A stretch of 64,000 nt of DNA, taken from assembly GCA_000328365.1 (NCBI GenBank), contig KB303655.1:94856-158855 (forward strand). Reading direction: 5' to 3'. A model generated the notes under the pieces. It did not search any database. It was not told the DNA's origin and was given only the letters and a program-made list of their open reading frames with translations. The translations under genes were made by a program, and so were the position numbers. The stretch comes from Capitella teleta (taxonomy: Eukaryota > Annelida > Polychaeta > Capitellidae). Positions 49,001 to 61,637 of the stretch are shown here, piece after piece (the first letter of the stretch is position 1; every line of letters starts with the position of its first letter).

Positions 49001-52000
49001 AGCAGGCATTGATAGTGATGGGCGAATATTGAATTGGTCCAAACATTCAAAGTCAAAGCTTCGAACAATAGATACCGGTATTCGTCGAAGCCGAAATATA
49101 TACCCACTCCATCGAAGTAATATATTTGATCGTTATACAGGCTAGTAGTAACAATCCATTAACACCCCTTTAGGCAGCTGAACAATCAAGAGCAGTTCGA
49201 CATGATTCGTAATTTTTTTTTTTCCCGTGCTATGATGCCCTGCCTTCTTTTAAGCCTTCAGGTATACGGTAAATACATTTACAAAAGTTGGCCCGACAAA
49301 ACTCCCGTGATGAAAGCCTAAGCCCTTAGCAAAGTAAATCACGAATAAGGAAGTTGTGCAATGATATGTTTGCTTGATCATTTACATATGTATTAATTCT
49401 AATTCAATCTCTAAAGCTTATATCACTTCCAATGATTGTTGAGTGTTTATATTTACTTCATACCTTAACTCATGAAAGTTTGTTCTTCTCTTTAGAAGTT
49501 TGGAGTTCATTTAAAGCATCCTTTGTGGATTCTCATGCTCTGTACTGCATTGAAGCGTTTAATTACTGTTAATTACCGATTGTAATCAATATTTCTAAAA
49601 GTCTGTAGCCGAAGCTTCGCCCATCACTAATCATTGATGACCCTGTGGGAATAAGCAAACAGCCAATGGTGGTTAACAAAGTAGCATCATCTGAGTCAAA
49701 CAATGAATAATTGTAATCCATAGCCAATCACCACCAGGAAACACCAGGGAAGAAATGGAATTCTCGTACGAGAGAACTCCTGAATTATTTACGTTACAGC
49801 ACATTTCAATTCATTGAATCACCCTAACTGTGACTAACATAAATCTGCCTCCAATCTAAAAGAGTAGATTTATATCATATATAGTATTCCTGGCCAAAAC
49901 ATGAATTCTTATATATATTTATTTGATTTAGAAAGTGTAATAAAATAACACTTGATAACTTTATAGCAAAAAAAGCAGAATATAGAAGGACATAAGCTGT
50001 AAGATAGAGTTTGGCCCCATAGTGAACATGCACGCTCATATGTGACTCAGAGAAGCCAGGGAAAAAAAGGACAAGATTACTGGCCTACAAAAACAATTGT
50101 TTTCGAAATAAAAGACGATAGCTATAGGGAAGCAGAGAGCTCAGTGTTTGGCAGTTTTATCCCATATTCAGAATATTCTGGAAGCTTTAGTAGCCTAAGA
50201 GGAATGGAAAACAAACCTGTCTCAAATCTGGAACCTAATTTCAACAACAAAAAGCATGGAAGATTTCAATGTGCAATATATACAATATAATAAATTGAAA
50301 AGAAAAAGCATTAGAAATGAAAAAGAACTCACAAAGGCCACGCGTGTGATGGTGTAGGCATGACCCATGATTAGGCCGTTGGTCAATTTAGCCTCAGTTT
50401 GGTTGGGATCAGCCTAAAACAGAGAAATTATTCAAGTTTCATTTTAGAAGGCGTTCTACTTTTCATACGAACATCAATCGAGCATCCCATTTGAGAGTTC
50501 CTTTCATAAGCCTTCAGCATGATCTGGAAGAGATTGGGAGGAGCCTGGCGCAAATCAAACATCTCGGTAACGCCTCCGGTGAAGTCCTCCATGGCTTCAC
50601 AGGTGGAGCCACCCTTCAAGGCCTCATAGGAACCGCACAGCCTAGAAGAGAAAAAAAAATATATAGCAAGGTTTAATTTTAATAAGTAATTTTGTGTAAT
50701 TCTTGTTTGTGATTCATCGAGGCGTAAATTATTTATGGTCTCACTTAGCATAAGCCTTCTCAAGGAGGGGACTCCAGAACTCGTTCATGTCTTGTGAGTG
50801 CATGAAGACGAGTTTGTTGTTGTAGGTGGGGAGACGATCGTCCACCAGGATCTCAGTCCATTTGCCATATTGCCAGAACTGGAAACGGAAGATTCCGCAG
50901 TATTTGGTGGTGAAATCCTGATCCGGAGGCACCACACGGTACAGCAGCTCTTTGCAGCCGCACAATCCGGAGACAGCGGCCAGAAGCCAACAATCACCTA
51001 GAAAAAAAAAAATGATAAATCAGAAATGTTAGTCAACTAATTCCATTAATTGTTGAGCATAATAATAATATAATAATTATATTACCATTCAGCTGCAGTT
51101 GAATAATTATGAACAGACATGCAATCAGCTAATTACCAAATCATCATGGGTACACTTGGTCACACAACTCAATATAATTTTCAATAACATGTTTCCATTT
51201 TCATTTACTTATTGGTTGGAAATTTGCAAAATGTACCATTCGACTAAAGTGCCATAAAAGTGATAAAACATTTGTTATGCAAGCATACATTTGTAGCAAG
51301 GTTTGCATACTGAAGATGCAGTTCATGAAAAGGGATAGCACCTCGACTCCACAACGAGAAAACATAATACGCTCAGCTGTCAGACACCGTACAAAACAGT
51401 CCATGAAAAATCAATTTCGTCTGAAGTCAATGGGTGCGGATTTGAATGGTTTTCACATAAGATTAATGGATGACTTCATTTGCAATCACAGCTGAATACA
51501 AGGAGCACTGATTTTGACTTAATACTAAACAAACAAATAAATTTCATAACACACTGTGATGTATAGAGCTATCAAGGTATAGCTACGTACCCGTAATAAT
51601 AATATTATGTGTATGATGATAATGCAGATGTTAATTATGCATATGCTTGCTACTTTGCTATGAGCAATACAGTAAGGTATGAAGCCAGTTGATAATTGGA
51701 AAAGAAACTCGCTTACTCAGAGAATATCAACAAAAAGCCATGTTGTTTATCCAGTGAAAGGTCATAGGAAAAGTGTAACAATTGCTCAATTCTTCTGCTC
51801 CTTTTATAATGATAAGGTCAGAGAGTGCAGATAATATTGATACAATAATCCTTGAAACATAGATGAACCTAACTGATCTATAACTCACTTTAATGAGTAA
51901 TAACATGGATTCTTGAATTGCTATTACATGCCGGTATGTCATAGGGGTAACAGCGGAACGAAAGATAGTCGTAAAAAGAAGACAGAGTTTTGTGGGCTGG

Positions 52001-55000
52001 AAAGAGATTCTGTAAGACGAGGCATATTTCTTGGAGGAAGAGGCTCCCTTGCTGGCAGAGTAAATAGAAAGCCTGCTGCGGATGTGGAGTTGGGGTCAAG
52101 AGAAAAGAGGGAATGATGCACACGATTCTCCCACTGGCTAAGTTTCTGTAAATTTTCTGGAAATGACTCGATTTCATTAACACCGGATTACGAGTGAGTT
52201 AAGCCACATCTGAGTACAAACAGGGTTTAACCCTTGCAAGGAACTCTCTGCACTGTTGCATTAATTATGAGAACAGAAAATAGGGTTAGTGTAATAAAAG
52301 AGAGAGTTTGCTGCACACATAAGTTAACAGGTTGAAAGCTTCCTCAAAGAGAGCGGAGAAATAAAACAAGAACTTTATCGCTAACCTCCCAAGGTAACGG
52401 CTCTAAATCGCTCAGAGCTCTGTTTGCAAAGCTCTTTGTGTGAAGGGAGGTTTATTCAGGAAGAAGAGAGGAAAAAAATGAAAGATTCCGGAAGAGATGG
52501 AAAAAAAGCATTGCTCATTCAGAGAAAACTACACCCGAGAGCAGATATGTGGATTTTTGAGTGATATTGCACAGATTGCAGTGTTTTTCACACAAGTGGG
52601 CATGCGTTGGATTTGCAGAAGACTCACCCAGTTCTCCTTGTTTGACATCAAAGCGAGAGGCACCGCCAACGAACCATTGGGGGTTGTCGGTGATCTCCTG
52701 CAGATGAGAAGAAAGAAAAGAAATTGGGTTAATTTATTGTATTTCGAACATAGTTCAACTGAGCATAAACGTTAGCATGGCACCTCAATGTCACCAAAAT
52801 AGCTAAATCATCATTCTTGCACATCATATGACACTGTTGTCACAATTGGGAAGGATTGTGACATAATGTGATGTCATGTTTATGATCGACATTTTGACGG
52901 ATTAAGTATCCTGTCCTGACTGTCATATCAAGTGCAACGGAAACCAACGACGAAGGAAGCCAAGAGCTAAATGATTAATCAATCATTACAGGTACAAGTA
53001 TGTGGGAAGGGGGCGGGAGCGTAATATGAATCAGATATCGACGAATTATTTCCATAAAAAACACCAGCCTGCATATACTGAACACCATTAATCTATTTAT
53101 CACGTGCATTATTCAGTGTTCAGAAATGCTGGCAGTAAAATATTACAGCATCCGAATGTAGAGCCCTGATCATACAGATATCCAGGGACTTGTAATATTA
53201 TATAATTATAACTGTGGAATGTACATGTATCTTTGCATCTAGCAGGTGTACGTTGGTAATTTCTAGGAAACAAACCAAACTGACCACAGGCAGAAATATG
53301 TTTACGTATTAGGTCTGTTTGCATGTGATGTAACACTGTATTTTACCAAGAAACGCTCTCATGAAATTGATTTTTTTTTCCCGTGTACAATTTTGGTCAA
53401 CCATCCTGATAAAAAAAAAATCATCACATTGCACGAGTGATAGTAATTAATATGCCTAGCGGAGAATAACATGAAATAAGTTTCCAGCCAGATGAAGTAA
53501 GCCAGCGTAATTCCTAGCAGAATTGGGCCAAAAACATGCTCAGCTGGTGGAACGCTCTTTTCTATTTTTAGCTCGCGGTCAGAGACGCTGAATGCACGTG
53601 GCGCCGGTGGCCGCCAAATGCCGGTTTTCTCTTTCGATAACTCCAGATAAGACAGGAGAAAAACATATCGTGAATATATTTCAGCAACGCTATAAATGCG
53701 GTTGTAAATACATCATAAAACAATATGTTGCGTAACATTTTTTAGACGATGCTTGAATGACCAAAAATGTTTCTTTCTCTGAACCGTGACCCCTTTCCTG
53801 TTTGACCTTGACTCACCCTGAACTCTAATTCCCTATATACAAGCACTAGTCCCTGGGAGCATGGTTCGCAAGCTGTTTATCGTAAATAGGTTAACCACTA
53901 AATACGTTGCGAAAGCCATAGACACGTACTTGCAAGTTTCAGCTCTTGAAAAAACGGCCGAACAGCTGATGTATATAGCACTACAGTCATAAAAGTACAG
54001 AGTTAATGGCACGAGGCGCAGATGCAGAGGCAGCTTCATTCAGAGTAATTAGCCCGCAGGCGCCGGCCGTAAATTATGTAATACTGCAGCTATACAAAAA
54101 AAAAAAAAAAAAAAAAAATGATATACCATAGTATAAGTTGGCAGTACGGGAATTAACGATATATTCTAAAATCGATATAATCTGGAATTCTGAAATATAT
54201 ATAAATAATTAAATATATGTATATTATTCATATATATACAAGTGTACAGATAAGATGAACAGAACAACAGTTACATAATATATCTAGATGAAGCAGACCG
54301 AAAGCTGGTGAGATCAGAATGTATCAAGTTCTTAACTCTGACACAGATAAGAGCTCAATATTGGGAAATTTCTCGGACTTTGCCCAGCGGAATCGATTTA
54401 ATGGGAAACCATGTTGCTAGGAAATTGCACGAGGCAGCCAACAATCTGTTTTTTTCCTTTCTTAGACAAGAAAAGCAAAACCGTGATCGGATGCTAAGCA
54501 AGTTCTTTTTGAGGGGAGTGAGTCACTCAAGTTCAGAATGGCTTCATGCCAGTTATACGGTCATTCTAATGACCTGAGGCCATTAAAAAATTGACCATAC
54601 TAGTATGTGACCAGAAAGGTATCCTAAGGTTTCTCTGTTTTACAATTCACTTATACTTGTTTAATATTATTATTATAATTATACTTATACTTGTTTAATG
54701 TTATCGATCTATAAGGAGTTAGAATTGGCTGTCTAGTTAACAGTTGACCTTAGAAAAAGTAAATCAACATAGAAGACTGACCGTTGGTCTCTTCCATACG
54801 AAGGGTCGGGGAGGGGGACGGCTGAAGAAGATGGTTTTGTCCACAGCAGGGAAATCAGGATCTTCGAACAGCACCCCATTGCTCAGGCACTCATCCCGGA
54901 CCTGCTCGTACGTCTTGCCCGCCAGCGAGACCTGCTTGCTTTTAGGACGAACGCGGCTTCCCCATCCTGAGCTGTAGCGAGACTCGACCGGTTTGCTCTT

Positions 55001-55192
55001 GGACGACCTGATGTTGCCAGCATTGCTGACACGGCCACGTGACGACATTCCGTTGCTGTCTCCTCCGTATGTCACTGTCTGCGAGCGTTTACCGTCTTGG
55101 TCAGTGACGGTGCGTGTCTCTGTGCGAGTACCTCCGGGGCCACCAGAGCTGAAGGTGTAGGTCTTGGTGGTACGGGAGCTGTAATGCGACAT
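43099..55192 (-). CDS. Classical calpain (calcium-dependent cysteine protease), 17 exons
   Basis: Exons 54782-55192, 52628-52697, 50745-50997, 50473-50641, 50333-50413, 48767-48945, 48150-48704, 48054-48090, 47699-47845, 46434-46466, 45514-45649, 43910-43968, 43770-43838, 43466-43544, 43298-43414, 43180-43235, 43099-43125 sum to 2478 bases, 825 residues. Domain order: a Ser/Thr/Gly-rich N-terminal leader of about 90 residues; CysPc core with the catalytic cysteine in [11 protein letters not shown], histidine in [10 protein letters not shown] and asparagine in RVRNPWGD; C2-like domain (about 360-550); a basic, Ser/Arg-rich insert; penta-EF-hand domain with [17 protein letters not shown] and C-terminal TTMYA. 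The insert sits where CAPN3 carries its IS2 insert. Exon 46434-46466 is small and less certain. The acceptor before 43544 reads TG instead of AG. A non-coding 5' exon joins at about 55217. Confidence 0.93.
43548..43738. repeat. 16-base minisatellite, about 12 copies
   Basis: The unit AATAAAACAAATATTC is repeated about twelve times almost without change, within a 225-base calpain intron. It begins only a few bases from the 3' splice junction of that intron. Near-identical copies suggest recent expansion. Confidence 0.95.
44170..44400 (-). mobile_element. tRNA-derived SINE, second copy
   Basis: On the minus strand it reads GCTCAGTCGGTTTGACCG (A box), GGTTTGAGGCC (B box, diverged) and the same body as 3212-3562, down to TAAAACCCCATCATG. 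It lacks about 100 bases of the tail half of the first copy. It lies in a calpain intron. Confidence 0.8.
44840..44870. repeat. (TA)n microsatellite followed by T tract
   Basis: About ten TA units followed by nine T, within a calpain intron. Confidence 0.8.
49013..49629. mobile_element. hAT-type miniature element, about 617 bases
   Basis: The ends TAGTGATGGGCGAATATTGA and, inverted, TAGTGATGGGCGAAGCTTCG are classical hAT-style termini. The flanks GGCATTGA and ATCATTGA match at six of eight bases, fitting an eight-base target duplication. It sits in a calpain intron and has no transposase frame. Confidence 0.85.
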
Positions 55193-57921
55193 CTTCTGAA
55201 CTGTTGTCTTTCAGTACTGTAAAAAAAAAAAGCAACAATATCTGTAATTAGATTTCATATCAGAAGTCAGCAGTGCTTAGCAGAGTACTTAGTAGGGCAG
55301 CACACCTATACACGCACAAAATACTTGAGGAACTCGGTTGAGCCTTGATCAACATTATTTAAAGGCATTCAACCTCAAATTCTCTATAATGCTTCGGTGC
55401 TGAGTTAATATTTTTAGAATCACTGCTCATAGATAACAATGGATGGGCACAGGTCAAAGCTATAAAAAACATATTATGATAATCATCTAGTATTGCTAAA
55501 TATCTGTAGTATCGTTTTGCGTATAGATAAGTTAACAGGGATTGGCTGTGCTATAAAAACCATCATCGCAATCTCAAGTAATTTTTTTTTCTGCTCACCA
55601 ATTCAAGTAACACCTAAATAGCGCAAATTAGTCAGAAACCTTGAAATTGCGATGTGGCACTTTTAAAAATAGAATTTTTTTTCTTAATAGAAACACTTTC
55701 CAACATTCATTAGAAGAACTTATTTTTCTCCGCACAATTCAGGTTGTCAACCTGTTTTGAACGAATTCAAAAAGGGTGAATGAATGAAAATGCTGCATAA
55801 AAATGATGAGGAAATCAAAACAAAAATTCAGGTACTAAAACTAGAAGGGTGTTGGGAAGGAATGTTCAGTTAATCATAAGAGTGAATTAGGTATATAGTA
55901 ATCAGATTGCATCAGATAAGGGCAATCAAAGATTATCTTCAGCTCGAATCTTTGATTATTTTATGAATTCCATTCCATTTATGCTGACAGAATCCACACT
56001 GTATTTGTCAAGTGTAAAACACTTTCATCCATGCTTAGTGGTCAAGCTCCACTGACCAACAATGAGTATTGTGGGTCAGTGAGCCTGAGGAAATATTTAC
56101 ATGGAAATAGCCTCCAGCAAAGGCATTAGTGTTGCACATCTATAGAAAAAAAAATAGAGTTGCAGTGGATATCCAGGGATCTATTCCAGGGGTCACATTT
56201 ATTAATGCATTGTAATAAAAATAAAACACCAAGCATGCAGACTTACTCAACACTTATATTATTCATATAAATGCACATAATATTAAAAAAGGAAAATGAA
56301 CCCCAAAAACCCAGTGGAAAAGATCAAAAGTGCACGTGCTATCAAAAAAAAAAAAAAAAAAAAAAAGGAGACAAAAAAAAAGGGTACCTTAACATGTGAA
56401 GCTCAACGGAATAACGTACGTCGGTAATAAAGGTACGTTAGATCAGCAAAGTAAATAAAGGTGAATGGCTTACAATATCATATTGTGGCATTTATGAGAA
56501 TATTCTGATTGCAAATCAATTAAATGCTTCATAGGTAAAATGCAATGAAGCATTCAAATGTGAAGAGGAAATTAATTATGCTCAAGACCAAATGAAAATC
56601 AATGATTATAGAAGATAAAAAATTGCTATAGAATACAGAGAGAACAAACAATACAAAGTATTCATCTGTTCATGCATGTTTCGATCTACGCCATGTCACA
56701 CAATCAACTCAGCCATAATTATATTATCATGTAAAATGAATTATGAATCATTGAATGAATTATGATTTACCACTTCTTACTGCAGCATGCAAATAATCAA
56801 CGATTTGCAAATCAAATTGATACAATCAAAAGAAAGGAACCGACCGCAGCTCATTAAGCTGATCAACAGTCTCGGCTCAGTATTACATAATCGTCGGCGA
56901 GCCAGCGGCGGGCGGTCAAATATCATATGCAGGTCGATTATTCGATACAATGCTACATGAAGACTGGGCAATGTCATCATGTCAGCAGCAAAAAAATGAC
57001 AAGCTAAAGCGATTGACAGCTGCCGGTAATAACACAAACAGAAGCATTGGTACCTTAGCCTAGCGAAATGCATCAACAGAAACAGATTTTCCAAGGATGT
57101 CGAGGAATTCAGAAGCAAATAAAATACCCACCGTCCGCTCGAAGGAAGAGAATCCGATATACTCAGGCTGCCGAGACGTTGAACAGGCAACCTTCAGAAG
57201 AGATGCGATCGCGGATGGACAGACAGAATGCTGCAATAAAATGAATGAATACATTATTCACAACCTGCAATCGAATGCCCGCCTTTTTGTATAGATGTTA
57301 CGTCATGCAGATCGAGCACTTACGAGAGATGAGCTCTTGAAAACAAGAGAAAAATATTGCAAGCAGTACTCACACACTCAGCTCAGAAAGTGAGTGAAGG
57401 GGGCGGAGTCTTTGATGTTTTGACCTATTTTTGTGGTGTTTCATTGGCCGAGGCTTTAATTGGGTCAAGGCTAATTGGGTTCAGGGAGTAAATGGTTGGC
57501 GACCGTACTCCATTCAAGGCTGGTTTTGCTCCCATGGCCTTCAAGAATTGGCCCATCAAGGATGCTTTGCAGTCCGACCGGCGCTGCCAGTAATATAGCA
57601 TGCTTTGGTTCTTAAGACTCAGTGAACCACTGTCCAGTTTGCTCCCTCTTCACAATGTGATGTCGAAACTCGTCATTTCGGAGGCTCTGCATGCAGCCAT
57701 TTCAATCGCATGTCACAACACTAAGTAGGCCTACTGGAGGCTTATTACCCGCTGCATGTGTACACAATAAACTAAACTGATTATGTATCAGTAATAAGTA
57801 TTAAGTACAGTATATTCTCAGGGACACATACAAAAATATGTACATGAATGTTCTGTACATAAATGAATTGTTCATTTAGAATACTAAGTACTAAGTTAAT
57901 TGTAGTGATCCGGCTAGAAGC

Positions 57922-57950
57922 AGAGATAAAAGATAATATCTTTTATCTCT
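57922..57950. repeat. Near-perfect 29-base palindrome
   Basis: AGAGATAAAAGAT-AAT-ATCTTTTATCTCT: thirteen paired bases each side of a three-base loop. CGGCTAG and GGCTAG flank it. It could be an inverted-repeat remnant or a structured site. Confidence 0.8.
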
Positions 57951-57984
57951 GGCTAGTAGAGGGAAAAGGAGAGTTCTGAGAAAT

Positions 57985-58345
57985 TTTCAGGGGTCACTTG
58001 AGTGCATTCTAATAAGGCAATCAAAACTGAAAAATCACCAGTTGCTGTTCTCTTAGCCAATCTTCAGAGGAATATGCAAATGAGCTAACCCTTACATCCA
58101 TGTCTAAGATAGTTTATGAATATGTTAATGAGCTAGCCTAATAGTAATAATAATTATTACTATTATTTCACACTATTGACACCAGCATATTGATACAAGT
58201 AAGTCTTCCGAGATCATGCTCGAGTGAATTCTAGCTAAGACAATCAAAACTTTATAGTTTCTCAATCATCAGACGAATATGCAAATGAGCAAACTCTCAC
58301 ACCGATTTCTGTGTCAGTTTATATTATATGAATATATGTTATTAG
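57985..58345 (+). repeat. Two diverged copies of a repeat in tandem
   Basis: The halves (about 57990-58140 and 58205-58345) share GCAATCAAAACT/ACAATCAAAACT, the GAATATGCAAATGAGC word, and a GTTTATGAATATGTTA/TTTATATTATATGAATATATGT end. Function and family unknown. Confidence 0.55.
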
Positions 58346-58649
58346 GCAACCGTACTCCATTCGAGATGTGCGATGATGTGGATTCTAGAACTACATGGAC
58401 GTTATGATGTTTCAGAAAGGCGCATTTTACACTAAACTCTCAAAAATATTCTAGTAATGATAATAATTATAACATAAATATCTATATCCTACATAACCAC
58501 TCAGAAGGAGTCCCCCTGTGATGAATGTATACTGGTATTTTTGCTATTCATCTGATCGTTGGTAATACTGGCTAAATACGAGCCTTACAAATGGCTATCT
58601 AAACAATAAATTTGGCAGATATACCTCGCACCAATGAAAAAATTACGAG

Positions 58650-59450
58650 ACCCTCATTTAATTTAGCAACACCAAATGAGATGTACCAAGCAGATATACT
58701 ATATTTACCCCATATGATAAAGGTTATAAATATGCCTTAACAATTATAGATGCAGCGAGTCGATATAAGGAGGCGGAGGCATTAAAAACTAAAAAGGCAA
58801 GCGAGGTCACAACAGCAATACTTGTAGAAACAATATATGCACGCAGCCCTTTAAATTATCCTAGTGTATTTCAAGTTGATCGTGGTCGTGAATTTATGGG
58901 GGCAACGCATGATTTACTCACAAAACATAAAACTAAAGTGAATAGAGGAAAGGAGCACAGAGATCAAGCGTTTGTAGAAAGATTTAATCGTACTTTATCT
59001 GAAATATTACTTGCGTACATGTAACAATAATTGAAGAAGAAAAAAAAAAAAAAAAAAAAAAAAGAGTGAACATGAGGGTAATAGAGAACGGTTACCTCAA
59101 GTTTATAGCTGCTTTGAATGATGAAAATACGAGACTCATCAATAATAAACCACGACTTGCGATAAAACAGAAAAGCATTAAACCAATTAAAAATAAATAT
59201 GAAGAAGAAGAAGAAGATATTCCTCCTGGAATAAAAGTGAGATATCTATATCAGCCAGGTGAAGCCGAGGGAACTGATGAAAGAAAGAGGGTGACTGATC
59301 TGATTTGGTCGTTAGAAATCTACGATATAGAGAGTAACATAGATAAAAAAAATCCCCCTATACATTATTTAAAAGGTGGTCCTGAAATAAGTTTGTAAAA
59401 GAGGAACTTATGGTTGTACCGGATGACATGATTCCTCATTAAATATTTTA
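58650..59450 (+). mobile_element. Fossil of a virus-like element: retroviral-type integrase remnant
   Basis: The translated sequence shows the core of a D,D-35-E (rve-type) integrase: an ATPNEMYQADILYL start, an ALTIIDAASRY strand, FQVDRGREFMG and AFVERFNRTLSE, followed by a C-terminal region ending in a GPEISL-type motif. This integrase type occurs in Polintons/Mavericks and related elements and in LTR retroelements; I favour the Polinton or virus-like side because of its neighbour at 59450-60150, but cannot prove it. It is a broken fossil with a few breaks, not a gene, and of moderate age since the motifs are still legible. Confidence 0.7.
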
Positions 59451-60150
59451 TACTCTTCATCCGTTAAATTACCTCCTAGGGTTTAAATAACTGAAATGAG
59501 GAGCTGGTAAAACAAAATTTACATCAACACCAAATTCGGCTGCCACATAATGTAAAGGCCTATACATGTTGTCATACTCTTTTTTTTTTTTTTTTTTTTT
59601 TTTTTCGTCACTTACTACATAAGCTTTTATGAAAGAGAATCCGCAAAATATGCCATAAGTTAGAAATGATAATTACTATGAATTTCTGCAGGAAAAAACA
59701 CAGGTTTTCCGTCGATGATTAAAGTACACCACCAACAACAGAGATTCGTCGATTCGAACCATTCCTCTGGATATTATTTTTTTTTCTAAACCCGGTTACT
59801 TGGTGATACATGCATTTCCATATCTTGTTCAATGTCATTTAACGTCGAAACTGCCATGCAGCTTTTGCTAAATACTGTGACATTACTTTTTATTTTTATT
59901 TTTTTTTTTAATATTTCATTTCTCGTTTTGATCCAATCTAAACCAATTAATAGCCTGGTTAACGATACGTTTTGGAAACTTATTTTTTCTCATATTTTGT
60001 TTCAAGTTTTGCACGATTCTATTAATATTAGCGGGAAAGCCGTTTATTTTAAAGTTGATAGAGTCACACTTTTTATACGGCCTTTTTTTTATTTTATTTT
60101 TTTTATCCACAATTCTCACACAAATCATTATTTTGATCATAGTCGTAATA
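59450..60150 (-). mobile_element. Fossil of a virus-like element: VLTF3-like late transcription factor remnant
   Basis: On the minus strand, fragments carry a Cys-Trp-Trp-Cys zinc-ribbon-like motif with a following GKPVFFPAEIHS segment, and a later AAEFGVDVNFVLPAPHFSYL segment. This layout resembles the viral late transcription factor 3 family of nucleocytoplasmic large DNA viruses and some Polinton-like viruses. A basic Lys/Ile/Asn-rich part (59916-60140) may be its N-terminal portion. It is a broken relic with several breaks. With the integrase remnant next to it, it suggests one decayed virus-like DNA element. Confidence 0.5.
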
Positions 60151-60198
60151 AGTTTTATGTTTGCACGTCATTGTTATTATAAGTCTGTATTTTTTTAT

Positions 60199-61045
<847 letters not shown>

Positions 61046-61637
61046 AATTATTAGTTTTATGGTGTTAATTATTGTCTTATTGTCCTGGTATGAATATCTA
61101 TATTGTTACTTGTACCTTTATTTATATCGGCACATAATTATGAGATATTTGTATGTATATTAATTCTATTGAAGCGGAAGGGAACAGCTATGAGTGTTTT
61201 TTGTTTTGTCAGCGGAGAAAATATTTCAACGAGTGCTTTAGCTCGACTCAAATGCAAGTACAATTGTACATGTACAGGCAATACGCGACCAATAATTGTA
61301 AGTTGCATTGCTGTCACTCACACACACACCTATCACACATTTTCAGCCAGCTTCTGGAAGTTCTGCTGTAAACTCCACATTAGGGTTTGAAACAATAAGA
61401 TTCTCCATCATACCCGTAATTACTATGGAACGAGATCAAAGACCCGAAATAGACTAAGAATCAAAGACACGTGCCGCACGCGATAAATTTAGCGAGGGAA
61501 AGGCGTTATGATTAATGGGTTACTTTGAATTCTATTGTACGTTATGAATCAAATTCATTTGGCGTTCGGATGCTACGTCCAACTTATTTCTACAGCTGTC
61601 ACGCCCTTATTGGAGGATTATCCTGTTTTCCGCGACA
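61046..61637. other. ODR4 upstream region
   Basis: It contains a short CACACA stretch near 61318-61328 and no coding exon. The ODR4 promoter is presumably in the last 200 bases. Confidence 0.4.

Larger units (their letters stand above)
55193..58640. other. 5' flank of calpain and intergenic sequence
   Basis: The start of the calpain leader exon (about 55193-55217) follows a clear polypyrimidine tract and AG. A donor-like GTGAGTACTG on the minus strand near 57380 could end an upstream non-coding exon. Two diverged repeats lie at 57985-58345. No coding gene seen. Confidence 0.4.
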
